A DNA stretch of 64,000 nucleotides from Planctobacterium sp965279005 (GTDB lineage Bacteria > Pseudomonadota > Gammaproteobacteria > Enterobacterales > Alteromonadaceae). The translations under genes and the position numbers were made by a program. The stretch's first letter is position 1. Each line of letters starts with the position of its first letter. Positions 1-8,697 of the stretch are shown piece by piece. The stretch covers positions 210,524-274,523 of the forward strand of contig CBDIHK010000022.1 of assembly GCA_965279005.1 (NCBI GenBank). Direction: 5' to 3'. The notes under the pieces are model-generated. The model searched no databases and was not told the origin of the DNA. It saw only the letters and a list, made by a program, of their open reading frames with translations.

Positions 1-1107
1 GTCGGTGCCCGCTTTGGGCCTTCTTTAATGCCTTCTGGCGACCCTTATGCCTGGACCCGGATTGAACCTGTGCTCACGGCGATTGCGGCGAAAGTGGATG
101 CAGCAACCGGGAAGCCACTGGTGTCCAACACGCCTGGTAAACCTGTGGTTGAGGGCGAGCCCTGTGCAACCTATATTGGCCCGATAGGGGCGGGGCATTA
201 TGTCAAAATGGTGCACAACGGCATTGAATATGCTGATATGCAGCTGATCTGTGAGGCCTATGACTTTATGCGCCAATTATGCGGTATGTCACCGCAGGAT
301 ATTGCCCAGGTATTCAAACGCTGGAACCAAGGCCGCTTGAATAGTTACCTGATAGAGATTAGTGCCGAGGTTTTGGCAAAAGTTGATGACGCTAGCCAAA
401 AACCGCTGGTAGACATGATATTGGACAAAGCCGGCCAAAAAGGCACGGGATTGTGGACTGCAGTGAGCGCGTTGCAAGTGGGCAGCCCCACCCAGACTAT
501 TACCCAGGCGGTATTTGCCCGCAGTATTTCCAGTTTGAAACAAGAACGACAGCAAGCCTCTGGGGTTCTGCCTGGTCCTAACCTCGCTGGCGAGGGGCAT
601 GACGTCGAAGCCTTGATAGATGCCCTCGAAGACGCCCTGTATTGTTCCAAAATTTGTGCCTATGCCCAGGGCTTCCAACTGATGGCGATGGCTGCGAAAG
701 AGCACGGCTGGCAGTTGGACTTTGCCGAGATCGCGAAAATTTGGCGCGCGGGCTGCATTATTAGGGCGGGCTTTTTGCAGTCTATTGCCAACGCCTACAT
801 CAACAATGAAGACTTGGTAAACTTATTGTTAGATCCTTTCTTCGCCGGGCAGATTGCCAGTTACCAAGGCAACTGGCGCAAAACCATTGCCCATGCCACG
901 CTTCATGGCGTCCCATGTGGTTCTATGTCATCAGCCCTGAACTATTATGATTCCTATCGCTCAGCGGTGTTGCCTGCTAACCTGTTACAAGGCCAGCGGG
1001 ATTATTTTGGTGCCCATACCTATGAGCGGGTTGACCAAGCAGCCGGCAAAAAATACCACACCGAGTGGAGCAAGCCTGGCCAGCCGGAAGTGAAAATTAA
1101 ACGATAA
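1..1107 (+). CDS. gnd: 6-phosphogluconate dehydrogenase, decarboxylating (5'-truncated by window edge)
   Basis: This is the C-terminal three quarters of cytosolic 6-phosphogluconate dehydrogenase, which oxidises and decarboxylates 6-phosphogluconate to ribulose 5-phosphate with NADP+ in the pentose phosphate pathway. The frame is open from base 1, so the N-terminal Rossmann domain lies outside the window. Family signatures are clear: GAGHYVKMVHNGIEY (substrate and catalytic Lys region), KGTGLWT, FRAGCII-type (here WRAGCIIRAGFLQ), and the C-terminal YYDSYRSAVLPANLLQGQRDYFGAHTYER. A short insertion (about 10 residues, around KVDAATGKPLVSNTPGKP) precedes GEPCATYIG compared with the E. coli enzyme as I remember it. 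msrB follows after 20 bp in the same direction. Confidence 0.96.
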   Translation, partial: VGARFGPSLMPSGDPYAWTRIEPVLTAIAAKVDAATGKPLVSNTPGKPVVEGEPCATYIGPIGAGHYVKMVHNGIEYADMQLICEAYDFMRQLCGMSPQDIAQVFKRWNQGRLNSYLIEISAEVLAKVDDASQKPLVDMILDKAGQKGTGLWTAVSALQVGSPTQTITQAVFARSISSLKQERQQASGVLPGPNLAGEGHDVEALIDALEDALYCSKICAYAQGFQLMAMAAKEHGWQLDFAEIAKIWRAGCIIRAGFLQSIANAYINNEDLVNLLLDPFFAGQIASYQGNWRKTIAHATLHGVPCGSMSSALNYYDSYRSAVLPANLLQGQRDYFGAHTYERVDQAAGKKYHTEWSKPGQPEVKIKR

Positions 1108-1127
1108 ACCCTTTGCAAGGGGGGAGC

Positions 1128-1517
1128 ATGGCAAAGAAAACAGAAAGTGAATGGCAAACGCAGCTAACGCCAGAAGAGTTCTATGTTACAAGGCAAAAGG
1201 GGACTGAACGGCCTTTTACCGGCGAGTTACTGAATGTCACGGAGCGCGGTGACTATGTCTGCAAATGCTGTGGCAGCTTGCTGTTTAAGTCTGATACCAA
1301 GTTTGATGCAGATTGTGGTTGGCCTTCATTCTTTGACGAGGCGGTGGAGGGCAACATTGGTTATCACGAAGACTTAAGCCACGGCATGCGCCGCGTGGAG
1401 ATTGTTTGTAGCAATTGTGACGCCCATTTAGGCCATGTCTTCCCCGATGGCCCTGCGCCTACAGGCAAGCGTTATTGTGTTAATTCGGTCTCATTGGACT
1501 TTAAAAAAGGCGGCTAG
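1128..1517 (+). CDS. msrB: peptide-methionine (R)-S-oxide reductase MsrB
   Basis: The 129-residue protein reduces the R-epimer of methionine sulfoxide in oxidised proteins using thioredoxin. It has the single SelR fold: zinc ligands in two CxxC pairs (C45/C48 and C94/C97), the GWPSF substrate motif near residue 64, and catalytic C117 in RYCVNS. I chose ATG 1128 because AAGGGGGGA lies just upstream; an in-frame TTG at 1113 would add five residues. It is a stand-alone MsrB without an MsrA domain, and may be co-transcribed with gnd. Confidence 0.96.
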   Translation: MAKKTESEWQTQLTPEEFYVTRQKGTERPFTGELLNVTERGDYVCKCCGSLLFKSDTKFDADCGWPSFFDEAVEGNIGYHEDLSHGMRRVEIVCSNCDAHLGHVFPDGPAPTGKRYCVNSVSLDFKKGG

Positions 1518-1666
1518 CCTAGCATTTAGCCTTTTGCACGGCGGCTGCGGTTAATGAAATGCCCCGTTCCGGTTAGCCGCACACTAAACTTTACATTTAA
1601 TAACAAACTAGTATAAAAAACTTTTTTGTAATTCGTTTTCATACTGTGCGCCGATCAAGGTGTTTG

Positions 1667-2479
1667 CTAGACCCCCGGTGAGACAAACTCACCCGAGCGA
1701 ATATCGCTTATGTAGCGGCTTGCTATGCTTTCTATTTGGCCTGGGCTTTTGTTTTGCTGGATAACGATGGCCTCTATTTGGCCCAAATCCAACTCTTTGA
1801 TGTCAAAGTCTTTCGCGATATAGCCCCACAAATAAGCCTTGGCAAACATTTCCAGTTTCAAATAGATGGTGGATAGACTATAGAAGATTTCCGGGTCAAT
1901 TTCGTCACCAGATTCATAGAGCTCCAGCGCCCTATGTAGGATTTCTACCGTTTTTTCCAAGTCGAACTTCACATAGTGCTCAGCAAGGTATTTTTGCAGT
2001 TCGGGTTCGTTCAGCTCGCTGCTGTTTTGCTTGGCAATAAAGCGCTTGAGGGCATCCTCGCTGCCGTGTCGGGACCAGTGGTAATAAAGCAGGTAAGGGT
2101 AGTCAGACTCTTCCGTATCACGCGAAAGTTGCCTGAGCTCACGCTGGGCTGTAAGCATGCCTTTGACCCGTCCAGATTTCTTTTCTTTTAGTTTGATGTG
2201 CTCAATTTTGGATGCCAGTGTGACGCATTCTTTGTAATCTTCAAACAACAACAACAACTGGTATTTAAGCGGGTCAGTTGGGGTCTGTAAATGGGCATAG
2301 CGGGTGCGGATAATTTCCGCTTTTTCATAGCGGCAGTGGGCATCCGGGTTTAGGTCGTTGCACAAGTGGGGATAATCTTTACAAATACGGGCAACAGTCA
2401 CTTGTTGGAATTGTTTTAGAAAATCGCAGCCGGATAACACTAAAACCAGTGACCATATTATGGCAATACGCAACATCAA
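1667..2479 (-). CDS. DUF2989-type lipoprotein
   Basis: This is a 270-residue predicted lipoprotein. A short hydrophobic signal ends in the lipobox LSGC at residue 18, followed by a soluble, mostly helical, charge-rich domain. The ordering and composition (an early CKDYPHLCND segment, long amphipathic helices resembling tetratrico-like repeats such as PEIFYSLSTIYLKLEMFAKAYLW) match my recollection of the DUF2989 lipoproteins of Alteromonas and Shewanella. The function is unknown. It points away from gap, with 195 bp between the two starts. Confidence 0.75.
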   Translation of the reverse strand: MMLRIAIIWSLVLVLSGCDFLKQFQQVTVARICKDYPHLCNDLNPDAHCRYEKAEIIRTRYAHLQTPTDPLKYQLLLLFEDYKECVTLASKIEHIKLKEKKSGRVKGMLTAQRELRQLSRDTEESDYPYLLYYHWSRHGSEDALKRFIAKQNSSELNEPELQKYLAEHYVKFDLEKTVEILHRALELYESGDEIDPEIFYSLSTIYLKLEMFAKAYLWGYIAKDFDIKELDLGQIEAIVIQQNKSPGQIESIASRYISDIRSGEFVSPGV

Positions 2480-2674
2480 TAACGTCCTAATGATAAAAAA
2501 TTACGTAAACAAACCGCTTTTTTGTCCAATTTAAAGCCATTTGTGTAAGTTTGACACAGTTTGGTGAGTTTACCTTCTTTCCTTACAATAGCCGCCCTTC
2601 CTGAGTTACGCAACGGCGAACCAGTAAGAAATGGTGTCATTCATTAAATTACGAAGCGGGGGTAAACACAAACC

Positions 2675-4123
2675 ATGAACCAGCAGTACGAACAAGCACT
2701 CCTTAACAGTTGGCAAGAGCGCCAAGAATACGCAGAGCAAATGTTGCCAATGTTAGGAAAGTTATACCGGGAATTTGCTGTTGAGATCACTGTGTTTGGC
2801 AAAGCGCTTATGGGCGCTAGCGTTATAGATATTATCAAGGCGCACCGCAGTGTCCGCCTGTACCGGGAAGAAAAGCTTAAAGTGCGCTATAGCTTTGCGG
2901 TATTAGAAGCCTTGAGCAAATTATCCCTGGTTCCAGCAAAAATCGATATTGGTAAGTTGGCCTATGGTTTCTACCACGAAGGCAAAGCGGGCGAGCAGGA
3001 TATCGAGACTTATGTCAAAAACGAACTAGCTGACGTCATCAATAGCAGCGACGACCACGAACCACAAGACGTTGTCCTATACGGATTTGGACGTATTGGT
3101 CGTATCATGGCGCGCTTGTTGATTGAGCGCCAAGGTAAAAATAACAAATTGCGTCTACGAGCCATTGTGGTGCGCGGTGGCAAAGATGGCGATTTGGAAA
3201 AACGCGCCAGCCTATTGCGCCGCGATTCTGTGCACGGTCCTTTTAACGGCAGCATCACGGTCGACCACGAGCGCAGTGCCTTAAAAGCCAATGGTTCATT
3301 TATCCAGGTGATTTATGCCAGCAATCCAACTGAAGTCGATTACGAGCAGTACGGCATCAAAAACGCACTAGTTATCGACAATACTGGCGTCTGGCGTGAC
3401 CGGGATGGCCTGTCACAGCACTTGGAATCTAAAGGCGCAGCCAAAGTATTGCTAACAGCACCTGGCAAAGGCGATATCAAAAACGTGGTATTCGGTGTTA
3501 ACCAAGGTGATATAGAGCTAACCGACCAGATCATGTCTGCTGCTAGCTGCACTACCAACGCCATTACGCCTGTTTTAAAAGCGTTAGATGAAGAATACGG
3601 TATCCGCAATGGCCACGTTGAAACCGTGCACTCCTACACCAACGACCAAAACCTCATCGACAACTTCCACAAGGCAGACCGCCGTGGCCGCAGTGCATCG
3701 TTGAATATGGTCATTACCGAAACGGGCGCTGCGAAAGCGGTTTCTAAAGCGTATCCAAAGCTTGCCGGTAAATTGACAGGTAATGCTATCCGCGTTCCAA
3801 CGCCTAACGTGTCATTGGCGATATTGAACCTAAATTTGGACAAAGCTGCAGATACTGACAGCATCAATGACTTCTTGAAGCAAACGGCGCTGCATTCAAG
3901 CTTGCAAGACCAAATCGATTTCACTGCATCCACTGAAATCGTATCTACCGATTTAGTTGGCTCCCGTGCTGCCTGTGTGGTGGATTCCCAAGCTACAATT
4001 ACCTCTGATGACCGCGTTACCTTGTACGTTTGGTACGATAACGAGTTCGGCTACACCTGCCAGGTTATGCGCGTTGCCCAGGCGATGTCGGGTTTGGCCT
4101 ACAAAACATTGCCCAATTGGTGA
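2675..4123 (+). CDS. gap: glyceraldehyde-3-phosphate dehydrogenase, long form
   Basis: This cytosolic glycolytic enzyme converts glyceraldehyde 3-phosphate to 1,3-bisphosphoglycerate with NAD(P)+. At 482 residues it is about 150 longer than canonical GAPDH. Residues 1-130 form an N-terminal helical extension rich in charged residues. The Rossmann domain starts at VVLYGFGRIGR (about 133-143), the nucleophile is C292 in SAASCTTNAITP, and the general base is H319 in ETVHSYTNDQ. Long GAPDHs of this type are known from marine gammaproteobacteria, where they often coexist with a short paralog; whether one exists here is not visible. A strong terminator follows at 4161-4187. Confidence 0.93.
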   Translation: MNQQYEQALLNSWQERQEYAEQMLPMLGKLYREFAVEITVFGKALMGASVIDIIKAHRSVRLYREEKLKVRYSFAVLEALSKLSLVPAKIDIGKLAYGFYHEGKAGEQDIETYVKNELADVINSSDDHEPQDVVLYGFGRIGRIMARLLIERQGKNNKLRLRAIVVRGGKDGDLEKRASLLRRDSVHGPFNGSITVDHERSALKANGSFIQVIYASNPTEVDYEQYGIKNALVIDNTGVWRDRDGLSQHLESKGAAKVLLTAPGKGDIKNVVFGVNQGDIELTDQIMSAASCTTNAITPVLKALDEEYGIRNGHVETVHSYTNDQNLIDNFHKADRRGRSASLNMVITETGAAKAVSKAYPKLAGKLTGNAIRVPTPNVSLAILNLNLDKAADTDSINDFLKQTALHSSLQDQIDFTASTEIVSTDLVGSRAACVVDSQATITSDDRVTLYVWYDNEFGYTCQVMRVAQAMSGLAYKTLPNW

Positions 4124-4160
4124 TCCGACAGTAGTAACCAACTTCCAGTTCCAAAGCCAA

Positions 4161-4187
4161 GGCAATCCATCTAGGATTGCCTTTTTT
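4161..4187 (+). terminator. Rho-independent terminator of gap
   Basis: An 8-bp perfect stem GGCAATCC / GGATTGCC with a 5-nt loop is followed by six Ts, 37 bp after the gap stop codon. The MITE-like element begins six bases further on. Confidence 0.92.
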
Positions 4188-4192
4188 GTATT

Positions 4193-4456
4193 ATACCGAT
4201 TCCATTAAGTATTTGCTCACCCAGCGCTGCCTCAGGGACTCAAGTTCAAGGCGCACGAATGAAGTAATACTGGCGGTCTTTCGAACTTCGTGCAACGATG
4301 AAATTGTGTTCCTGAGGTGCGTCTTCGATGGGTTTGAAAAGGGTTTATACCGCGTTAAATGTTCTCGATTTAGACCCACTAGACCTTTGAACATTTGCCT
4401 TGTCTAAACCCTTTTCAATTCCCATTGGGTGAGCAAATACTTAATGGAATCGGTAT
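4193..4456. mobile_element. MITE-like non-autonomous element, copy 1 (intact)
   Basis: This 264-bp element has perfect 31-bp terminal inverted repeats, beginning ATACCGATTCCATT on the left and ending in the complement on the right (...GGAATCGGTAT). It has no plausible protein. The interior resembles the mobile region at 16254-18498 in the opposite orientation (shared blocks include the CCGCCAGTATTACTTC segment and the AACATTTAACGC / GACAAGGCAAATG segments), so the window contains two copies of one family. Insertion lies between the gap terminator and the next gene and disrupts no gene. I could not assign a convincing target-site duplication. Confidence 0.85.
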
Positions 4457-4468
4457 TAGCTGGCTTTA

Positions 4469-5035
4469 ATGAAAGACAAGCACGTTAAGTCCGGTATTAG
4501 TAGCTTTAACTCGAAGGATACTTCTTTGTTGCAACTCAAAAAACTAGGAAAGTGGGCCGCAGAAATATTCGCAATAGTTGGCATTGTTGCCGGTATTGCC
4601 ATGTGGCAAACCCGGGACATGCTCGATACGGATGGCACTAACACTATCCCAAACCAACAGTTGGTCAGCCTTGATGGCAGCGTGCAGCCTTTGTTAAAGG
4701 AAGGCCGAAAAACACTGGTCTACTTTTGGGCGCCCTGGTGCAATATTTGCGCAGTGAGTATTGGTAGCCTGCAAAGTGTCGATAGTTCACAACTGGATAT
4801 TGTCACTATCGCCTTGGATTATGAGTCGTTAGAATCGGTGGAGCAATTTGTGCAAGAGCACGGTGTCACCGCAACGGTATTGTTGGGCACAGCGCAAACC
4901 CGCCAGCAATTCCAAATCAAAGGATATCCAAGCTACTATTTATTGAATGAAGACGCCCAGGTTGTGGCCAAATCTTTCGGTTTTAATACGGGGATAGGAA
5001 TAAGGATTAAACAGTGGCTTGCTGACCTGCGGTAA
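4469..5035 (+). CDS. membrane-anchored thioredoxin-like protein (TlpA/ScsD type)
   Basis: This 188-residue protein has one N-terminal membrane segment (about residues 30-47) followed by a periplasmic thioredoxin fold. The redox motif is WCNIC (C91 and C94) in YFWAPWCNIC, and the cis-proline region is KGYPSYYLL. This matches protein-disulfide reductases of the ResA/TlpA/ScsD group, which pass reducing power to periplasmic proteins. No DsbD-type partner or cytochrome-maturation gene is adjacent, so its client is unknown. The gene starts 12 bp after MITE copy 1, so any promoter may lie inside that element. Confidence 0.85.
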   Translation: MKDKHVKSGISSFNSKDTSLLQLKKLGKWAAEIFAIVGIVAGIAMWQTRDMLDTDGTNTIPNQQLVSLDGSVQPLLKEGRKTLVYFWAPWCNICAVSIGSLQSVDSSQLDIVTIALDYESLESVEQFVQEHGVTATVLLGTAQTRQQFQIKGYPSYYLLNEDAQVVAKSFGFNTGIGIRIKQWLADLR

Positions 5036-5128
5036 ATCCGGTCTAATTAAGCATTTCAGCCCCTAGGCAGGTGACTTCTGTGCCTATTATGGTAGATTGT
5101 GCCGTTAAAATTGAAACGGATAACAATA

Positions 5129-6295
5129 ATGCGCATTAGCTGCAATTTTGACGCGGGCAATATCGAAATTGTCAAAGCCGTCGATGCAAATGACATTCAA
5201 CTAACAATAAAAAAAGATAACGGTTCAGAGTTTTTCCAGTGGTTTTATTTTAGGGTGGAAAACCCTGCCTTTATCAACCAAAAAATCCAAATTTTGAACT
5301 TAGAAAATTCGGCATACCCCGATGCCTGGCCTGGCTACCAGGCAGTGGCTTCATACGATAGGGAAGAGTGGTTCCGGGTCGATACCCAATACAGCGATGG
5401 TACATTGCATATCCAGCACACACCGGAACACCAGACCACCTATTATGCTTATTTTGCTCCCTATCCTTACGAGCGGCACCTAGACTTGGTTGCTTGGGCA
5501 CAGTCCCAATTCCAATGCACCTCAATGCATTTGGGTGAGTCACTTGATGGCCGGGACATGACTGCACTGCGCATCGGCTTCGACTATTTGCAGGCCGCTG
5601 ACCAGGATAACGAGGAGAATAAAAAGGTCATTTGGATAACGGCGCGCCAGCACCCTGGTGAAACTATGGCCGAATGGCTGGTAGAAGGATTATTGGAACG
5701 CCTATTGGATGCAGATGATCCATTGAGTACCGCGCTGCTAGAAAAAGCGGTATTCTATATTGTACCTAATATGAACCCGGATGGCGCTGCGCGTGGACAC
5801 CTGCGCACCAACGCAATTGGGGTAAACCTAAACCGGGTATGGCACGCGCCGACAACAGATCAATGCCCTGAGGTTTTCCATGTGCTTGAAGCTATGGAAC
5901 AAACTGGGGTAGATTTTTACCTTGATGTGCATGGCGATGAAGCCATCCCCTATAACTTCCTGGCGGGCAGTGAGGGTAACCCAAGTTACAGTGACCGTAT
6001 CCAGGCGTTGGAACGGGCATTTTCAGATGCATTGCTGGCGGCTACACCAGAGTTCCAGGATGTGGAAGGTTACCCTAAGGATGAACCGGGCAAAGCCAAC
6101 ATGACGGTGGCGTCAAATGCGGTAGGCGAAAAGTTCGATTGCCTGGCTCTTACCTTGGAAATGCCGTTTAAAGACAATGATAAATTACCTGATCCCGCTT
6201 ACGGATGGTCCCCGGGCCGATCCAAAAAGCTAGGACAGGACGTATTGGTAGCGGTATACCAAGTGTTGGATGATTTGCGTCACCAGATAAAATAG
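5129..6295 (+). CDS. M14-family zinc carboxypeptidase, cytosolic (CCP/AGBL-like) type
   Basis: This 388-residue predicted cytosolic metallocarboxypeptidase has no signal peptide. An N-terminal beta-rich domain (about 1-120) precedes the M14 catalytic domain. Zinc ligands are H175 and E178 in ARQHPGETMAEW and H268 in YLDVHGDE; NPDG and RTNAIGVNLNR supply substrate-binding residues, and E344 in LTLEMPFKD is the likely catalytic glutamate. This arrangement is that of the bacterial relatives of cytosolic carboxypeptidases (M14_6-type), whose substrates in bacteria are largely unknown. I prefer ATG 5129; a GTG at 5099 in frame would add ten residues. Confidence 0.9.
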   Translation: MRISCNFDAGNIEIVKAVDANDIQLTIKKDNGSEFFQWFYFRVENPAFINQKIQILNLENSAYPDAWPGYQAVASYDREEWFRVDTQYSDGTLHIQHTPEHQTTYYAYFAPYPYERHLDLVAWAQSQFQCTSMHLGESLDGRDMTALRIGFDYLQAADQDNEENKKVIWITARQHPGETMAEWLVEGLLERLLDADDPLSTALLEKAVFYIVPNMNPDGAARGHLRTNAIGVNLNRVWHAPTTDQCPEVFHVLEAMEQTGVDFYLDVHGDEAIPYNFLAGSEGNPSYSDRIQALERAFSDALLAATPEFQDVEGYPKDEPGKANMTVASNAVGEKFDCLALTLEMPFKDNDKLPDPAYGWSPGRSKKLGQDVLVAVYQVLDDLRHQIK

Positions 6296-6334
6296 CAGCG
6301 AAAGCTGCGTAAATAATAAATTGAGGATATAGCT

Positions 6335-8014
6335 TTGGAAGCGTTAGGAAATTTCTTGCTATTGTTGGATAGCTACCTGGGGAGTTCAGCTTGGTTCCCC
6401 TATGTTTTACTTGGCACGGGCCTGTTTTTTACTTTTTATTTGAAGTTCCCCCAGATCAGGTATTTCCGCCACTCGTTGCGGGTGGTGAGTGGTAAATACG
6501 ACAAGGAAGACGACCCAGGTGATACTTCCCACTTCCAAGCGCTTGCAACGGCGTTATCTGGGACAGTGGGAACAGGTAACATCAGTGGTGTTGCCTTGGC
6601 CATTTTCTTAGGTGGTCCGGCTGCATTGTTCTGGATGTGGGTAACCGCATTTTTGGGTATGACCACCAAATTCGTAGAAGTTACCCTGTCCCACAAATAC
6701 CGCGTCAAAACCGAAGACGGCACTATGGCGGGTGGTCCAATGTACTACATGGACAGGCGCCTTAACATGAAATGGTTAGCCGTGGGTTTTGCCATTGCTA
6801 CCGTTATTAGCTCCTTTGGTACTGGCAGCTTGCCACAAAGTAATGGCATTTCCACCAGTCTTGAATCTACCTTTGGCATTGACCCAGCCGTTACCGGATT
6901 TGTCCTGGCGATCCTACTAGGCCTAGTCATCATTGGTGGTATCCGCCGTATCGCTGCCGTAACTTCAAAGGTAGTGCCTTTCATGGCGGTAGTGTACATC
7001 CTTGGTGCTCTCGCTGTTATCTTTAATAATGTCGAAAATATCGGCCCGTCTTTTGTGGCCATCTTTGAATATGCCTTTACTGGATCTGCCGCTGTTGGTG
7101 GTTTCTTGGGCGCTAGCTTCGCCTATGCCTTTAACCGTGGTGTAAACCGGGGTCTGTTCTCCAACGAAGCAGGCCAGGGTTCTGCGCCTATCGCCCACGC
7201 CTCGGCCAAAGGCCACGAGCCAGTTTCCGAAGGTATGGTGTCAATACTTGAGCCGTTTATCGATACCATCATTATTTGTACTTTGACCGGTTTGGTTATT
7301 TTGTCTTCAGGGGTTTGGAACGAGAAGTTCGAAAACCAGTTTGACCGCACTGACATGGTTATTGTCTCAGGCCTATATGAGCAAGCGGACGACAACCACA
7401 GGATTGAGTTGTACAAGTACCTGAACGATTACGATGACCACGGGGTAGAGCGCTATAGTGGCAATATTGAAGTAGTTGCGGGTAAAGCGGTAAGCAGCGG
7501 GTTTACCATTATTAATGCCCGCTCTATTGCCGAAGATGTGCGTTTCTCAGTGGGCGGTTCTGAAGATATGTTTTCCGGCACCTTGGTCGTGGTTAACGGG
7601 CGCCTGGAAAAAGACAATATAGTGGTGACCGGCAAGTCCCTGATCCACTCCGCCAACCTGACCGCGCAGGCTTTCACCCGGGGCTTTATGGGCGAGTCAG
7701 GTAAATACATAGTGTCGCTTGGATTGCTGCTGTTTGCGTTTTCCACAGCGATATCCTGGTCTTACTATGGTGACAGGGCCATGACCTACTTGCTTGGCCA
7801 GCGTTCTATAATGCCGTACCGCTTACTTTATGTATTTGGCTTCTTCTGGGCTGCGGTGTCTGACACCACTTTGGTTTGGTACCTTTCATACGTCGCGATT
7901 GTGGTAATGACCTTGCCGAACTTGTTCGGTATTTTACTGCTGCGCAAAGAAATGAAAGAGACGGTAAACCAATATTGGGAAGACTTTGAGCAGGAGCAAA
8001 AGTCCAAGCAATAA
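6335..8014 (+). CDS. alanine/glycine:cation symporter family (AgcS) transporter
   Basis: This 559-residue inner-membrane sodium-coupled amino-acid symporter has the signature segments of the AGCS family: ALSGTVGTGNISGVA, GGPAALFWMWVTAFLGMTTKF, and NRGVNRGLFSNEAGQGSAPIAHA. The start is TTG at 6335, with GAGGAT eight bases upstream. It is longer than usual: about 110 hydrophilic residues (roughly 335-445, after the segment TLTGLVILSSGVWN) are inserted before the last membrane helices, which resume near GKYIVSLGLLLFAFSTAISWSYYG. The substrate is probably alanine or glycine by family, but this is not shown by sequence. Confidence 0.93.
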   Translation: MEALGNFLLLLDSYLGSSAWFPYVLLGTGLFFTFYLKFPQIRYFRHSLRVVSGKYDKEDDPGDTSHFQALATALSGTVGTGNISGVALAIFLGGPAALFWMWVTAFLGMTTKFVEVTLSHKYRVKTEDGTMAGGPMYYMDRRLNMKWLAVGFAIATVISSFGTGSLPQSNGISTSLESTFGIDPAVTGFVLAILLGLVIIGGIRRIAAVTSKVVPFMAVVYILGALAVIFNNVENIGPSFVAIFEYAFTGSAAVGGFLGASFAYAFNRGVNRGLFSNEAGQGSAPIAHASAKGHEPVSEGMVSILEPFIDTIIICTLTGLVILSSGVWNEKFENQFDRTDMVIVSGLYEQADDNHRIELYKYLNDYDDHGVERYSGNIEVVAGKAVSSGFTIINARSIAEDVRFSVGGSEDMFSGTLVVVNGRLEKDNIVVTGKSLIHSANLTAQAFTRGFMGESGKYIVSLGLLLFAFSTAISWSYYGDRAMTYLLGQRSIMPYRLLYVFGFFWAAVSDTTLVWYLSYVAIVVMTLPNLFGILLLRKEMKETVNQYWEDFEQEQKSKQ

Positions 8015-8092
8015 GCAGGTGTTCCCTCCTGTTGATAAGGGTGCCGTGCCTAAACGCCACCCTTACCAAGCCAGCCTTTGACGGAGTTAGTT

Positions 8093-8416
8093 ATGGCGAT
8101 AATCAATTGCCCGGCGTGCAATAAAAAAATTTCAGACCGCGCCACCAGTTGCCCCCACTGTGGCTATTCCATGCAGGGCAGCAAAGAAGACATCAGCCGC
8201 AAACGCAGCCACAACCGCTATATGAAAATGCAGTCAATCAACAACCAGTCGATGTTGGCCATGTTGTTGTTTGTTATCGGTTTTGGTTATGGCTATTGGG
8301 AAGATGTGCAGCCACCTGACGTTGAATACTATATTGCCATGACCTGTAGCGGTATTGGTTTTCTCTGGTACCTGGTCAACCGGGTGCGCATGATAATAGT
8401 TAAAAAATCCAAATAA
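8093..8416 (+). CDS. small zinc-ribbon membrane protein
   Basis: This 107-residue protein opens with a zinc ribbon, CPACNKKISDRATSCPHCGY (CxxC ... CxxC), followed by a basic linker and two predicted membrane segments (around MLAMLLFVIGFGYGYW and YIAMTCSGIGFLWYLV). ATG 8093 follows a GGAG-like site. Function is unknown; zinc-ribbon plus membrane-helix proteins of this kind are common and poorly described. The stop codon overlaps the start of the next gene (TAATGA), suggesting translational coupling. Confidence 0.8.
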   Translation: MAIINCPACNKKISDRATSCPHCGYSMQGSKEDISRKRSHNRYMKMQSINNQSMLAMLLFVIGFGYGYWEDVQPPDVEYYIAMTCSGIGFLWYLVNRVRMIIVKKSK

Positions 8417-8697
8417 TGAATATTGAAGCACTTGTAAGCGCAATGCCGCGCGAGGTTTATGAACGCTTGAAAGCGGCAGTGGAAACGGGTAAATGGCCGG
8501 ACGGGACACCACTTACCGAAGAGCAACGTGAATCTAGTTTGCAGACTATTATGCTATACCAATCCAAGCACCTAGATTCTGACCAGCATATGACTGTCAA
8601 CGCCAGCGGCGAAATAGTGCACAAGTCCCGGCAACAATTAAAACAAGAACTTTCTGAACAAAACGCAATAGCCCGGTTTAAGCAAGATGATTTTTAG
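8416..8697 (+). CDS. DUF1315 family protein, YeaC-like
   Basis: The 93-residue soluble protein matches my recollection of E. coli YeaC (DUF1315): MPREVYERLKAAVETGKWPDG, LTEEQRE, MLYQSKH and a C-terminal QLKQEL...IARFKQDDF. The family has no established function. Its start overlaps the previous stop and its end overlaps the next start by 11 bp, so the three genes 8093-11488 are probably one operon. Confidence 0.88.
   Translation: MNIEALVSAMPREVYERLKAAVETGKWPDGTPLTEEQRESSLQTIMLYQSKHLDSDQHMTVNASGEIVHKSRQQLKQELSEQNAIARFKQDDF

Noticed and set aside
2549..2590. gap promoter from TTGACA at about 2550
   Set aside because: A good -35 is visible but the nearest TACAAT is 27 bp away, too far for a standard promoter.
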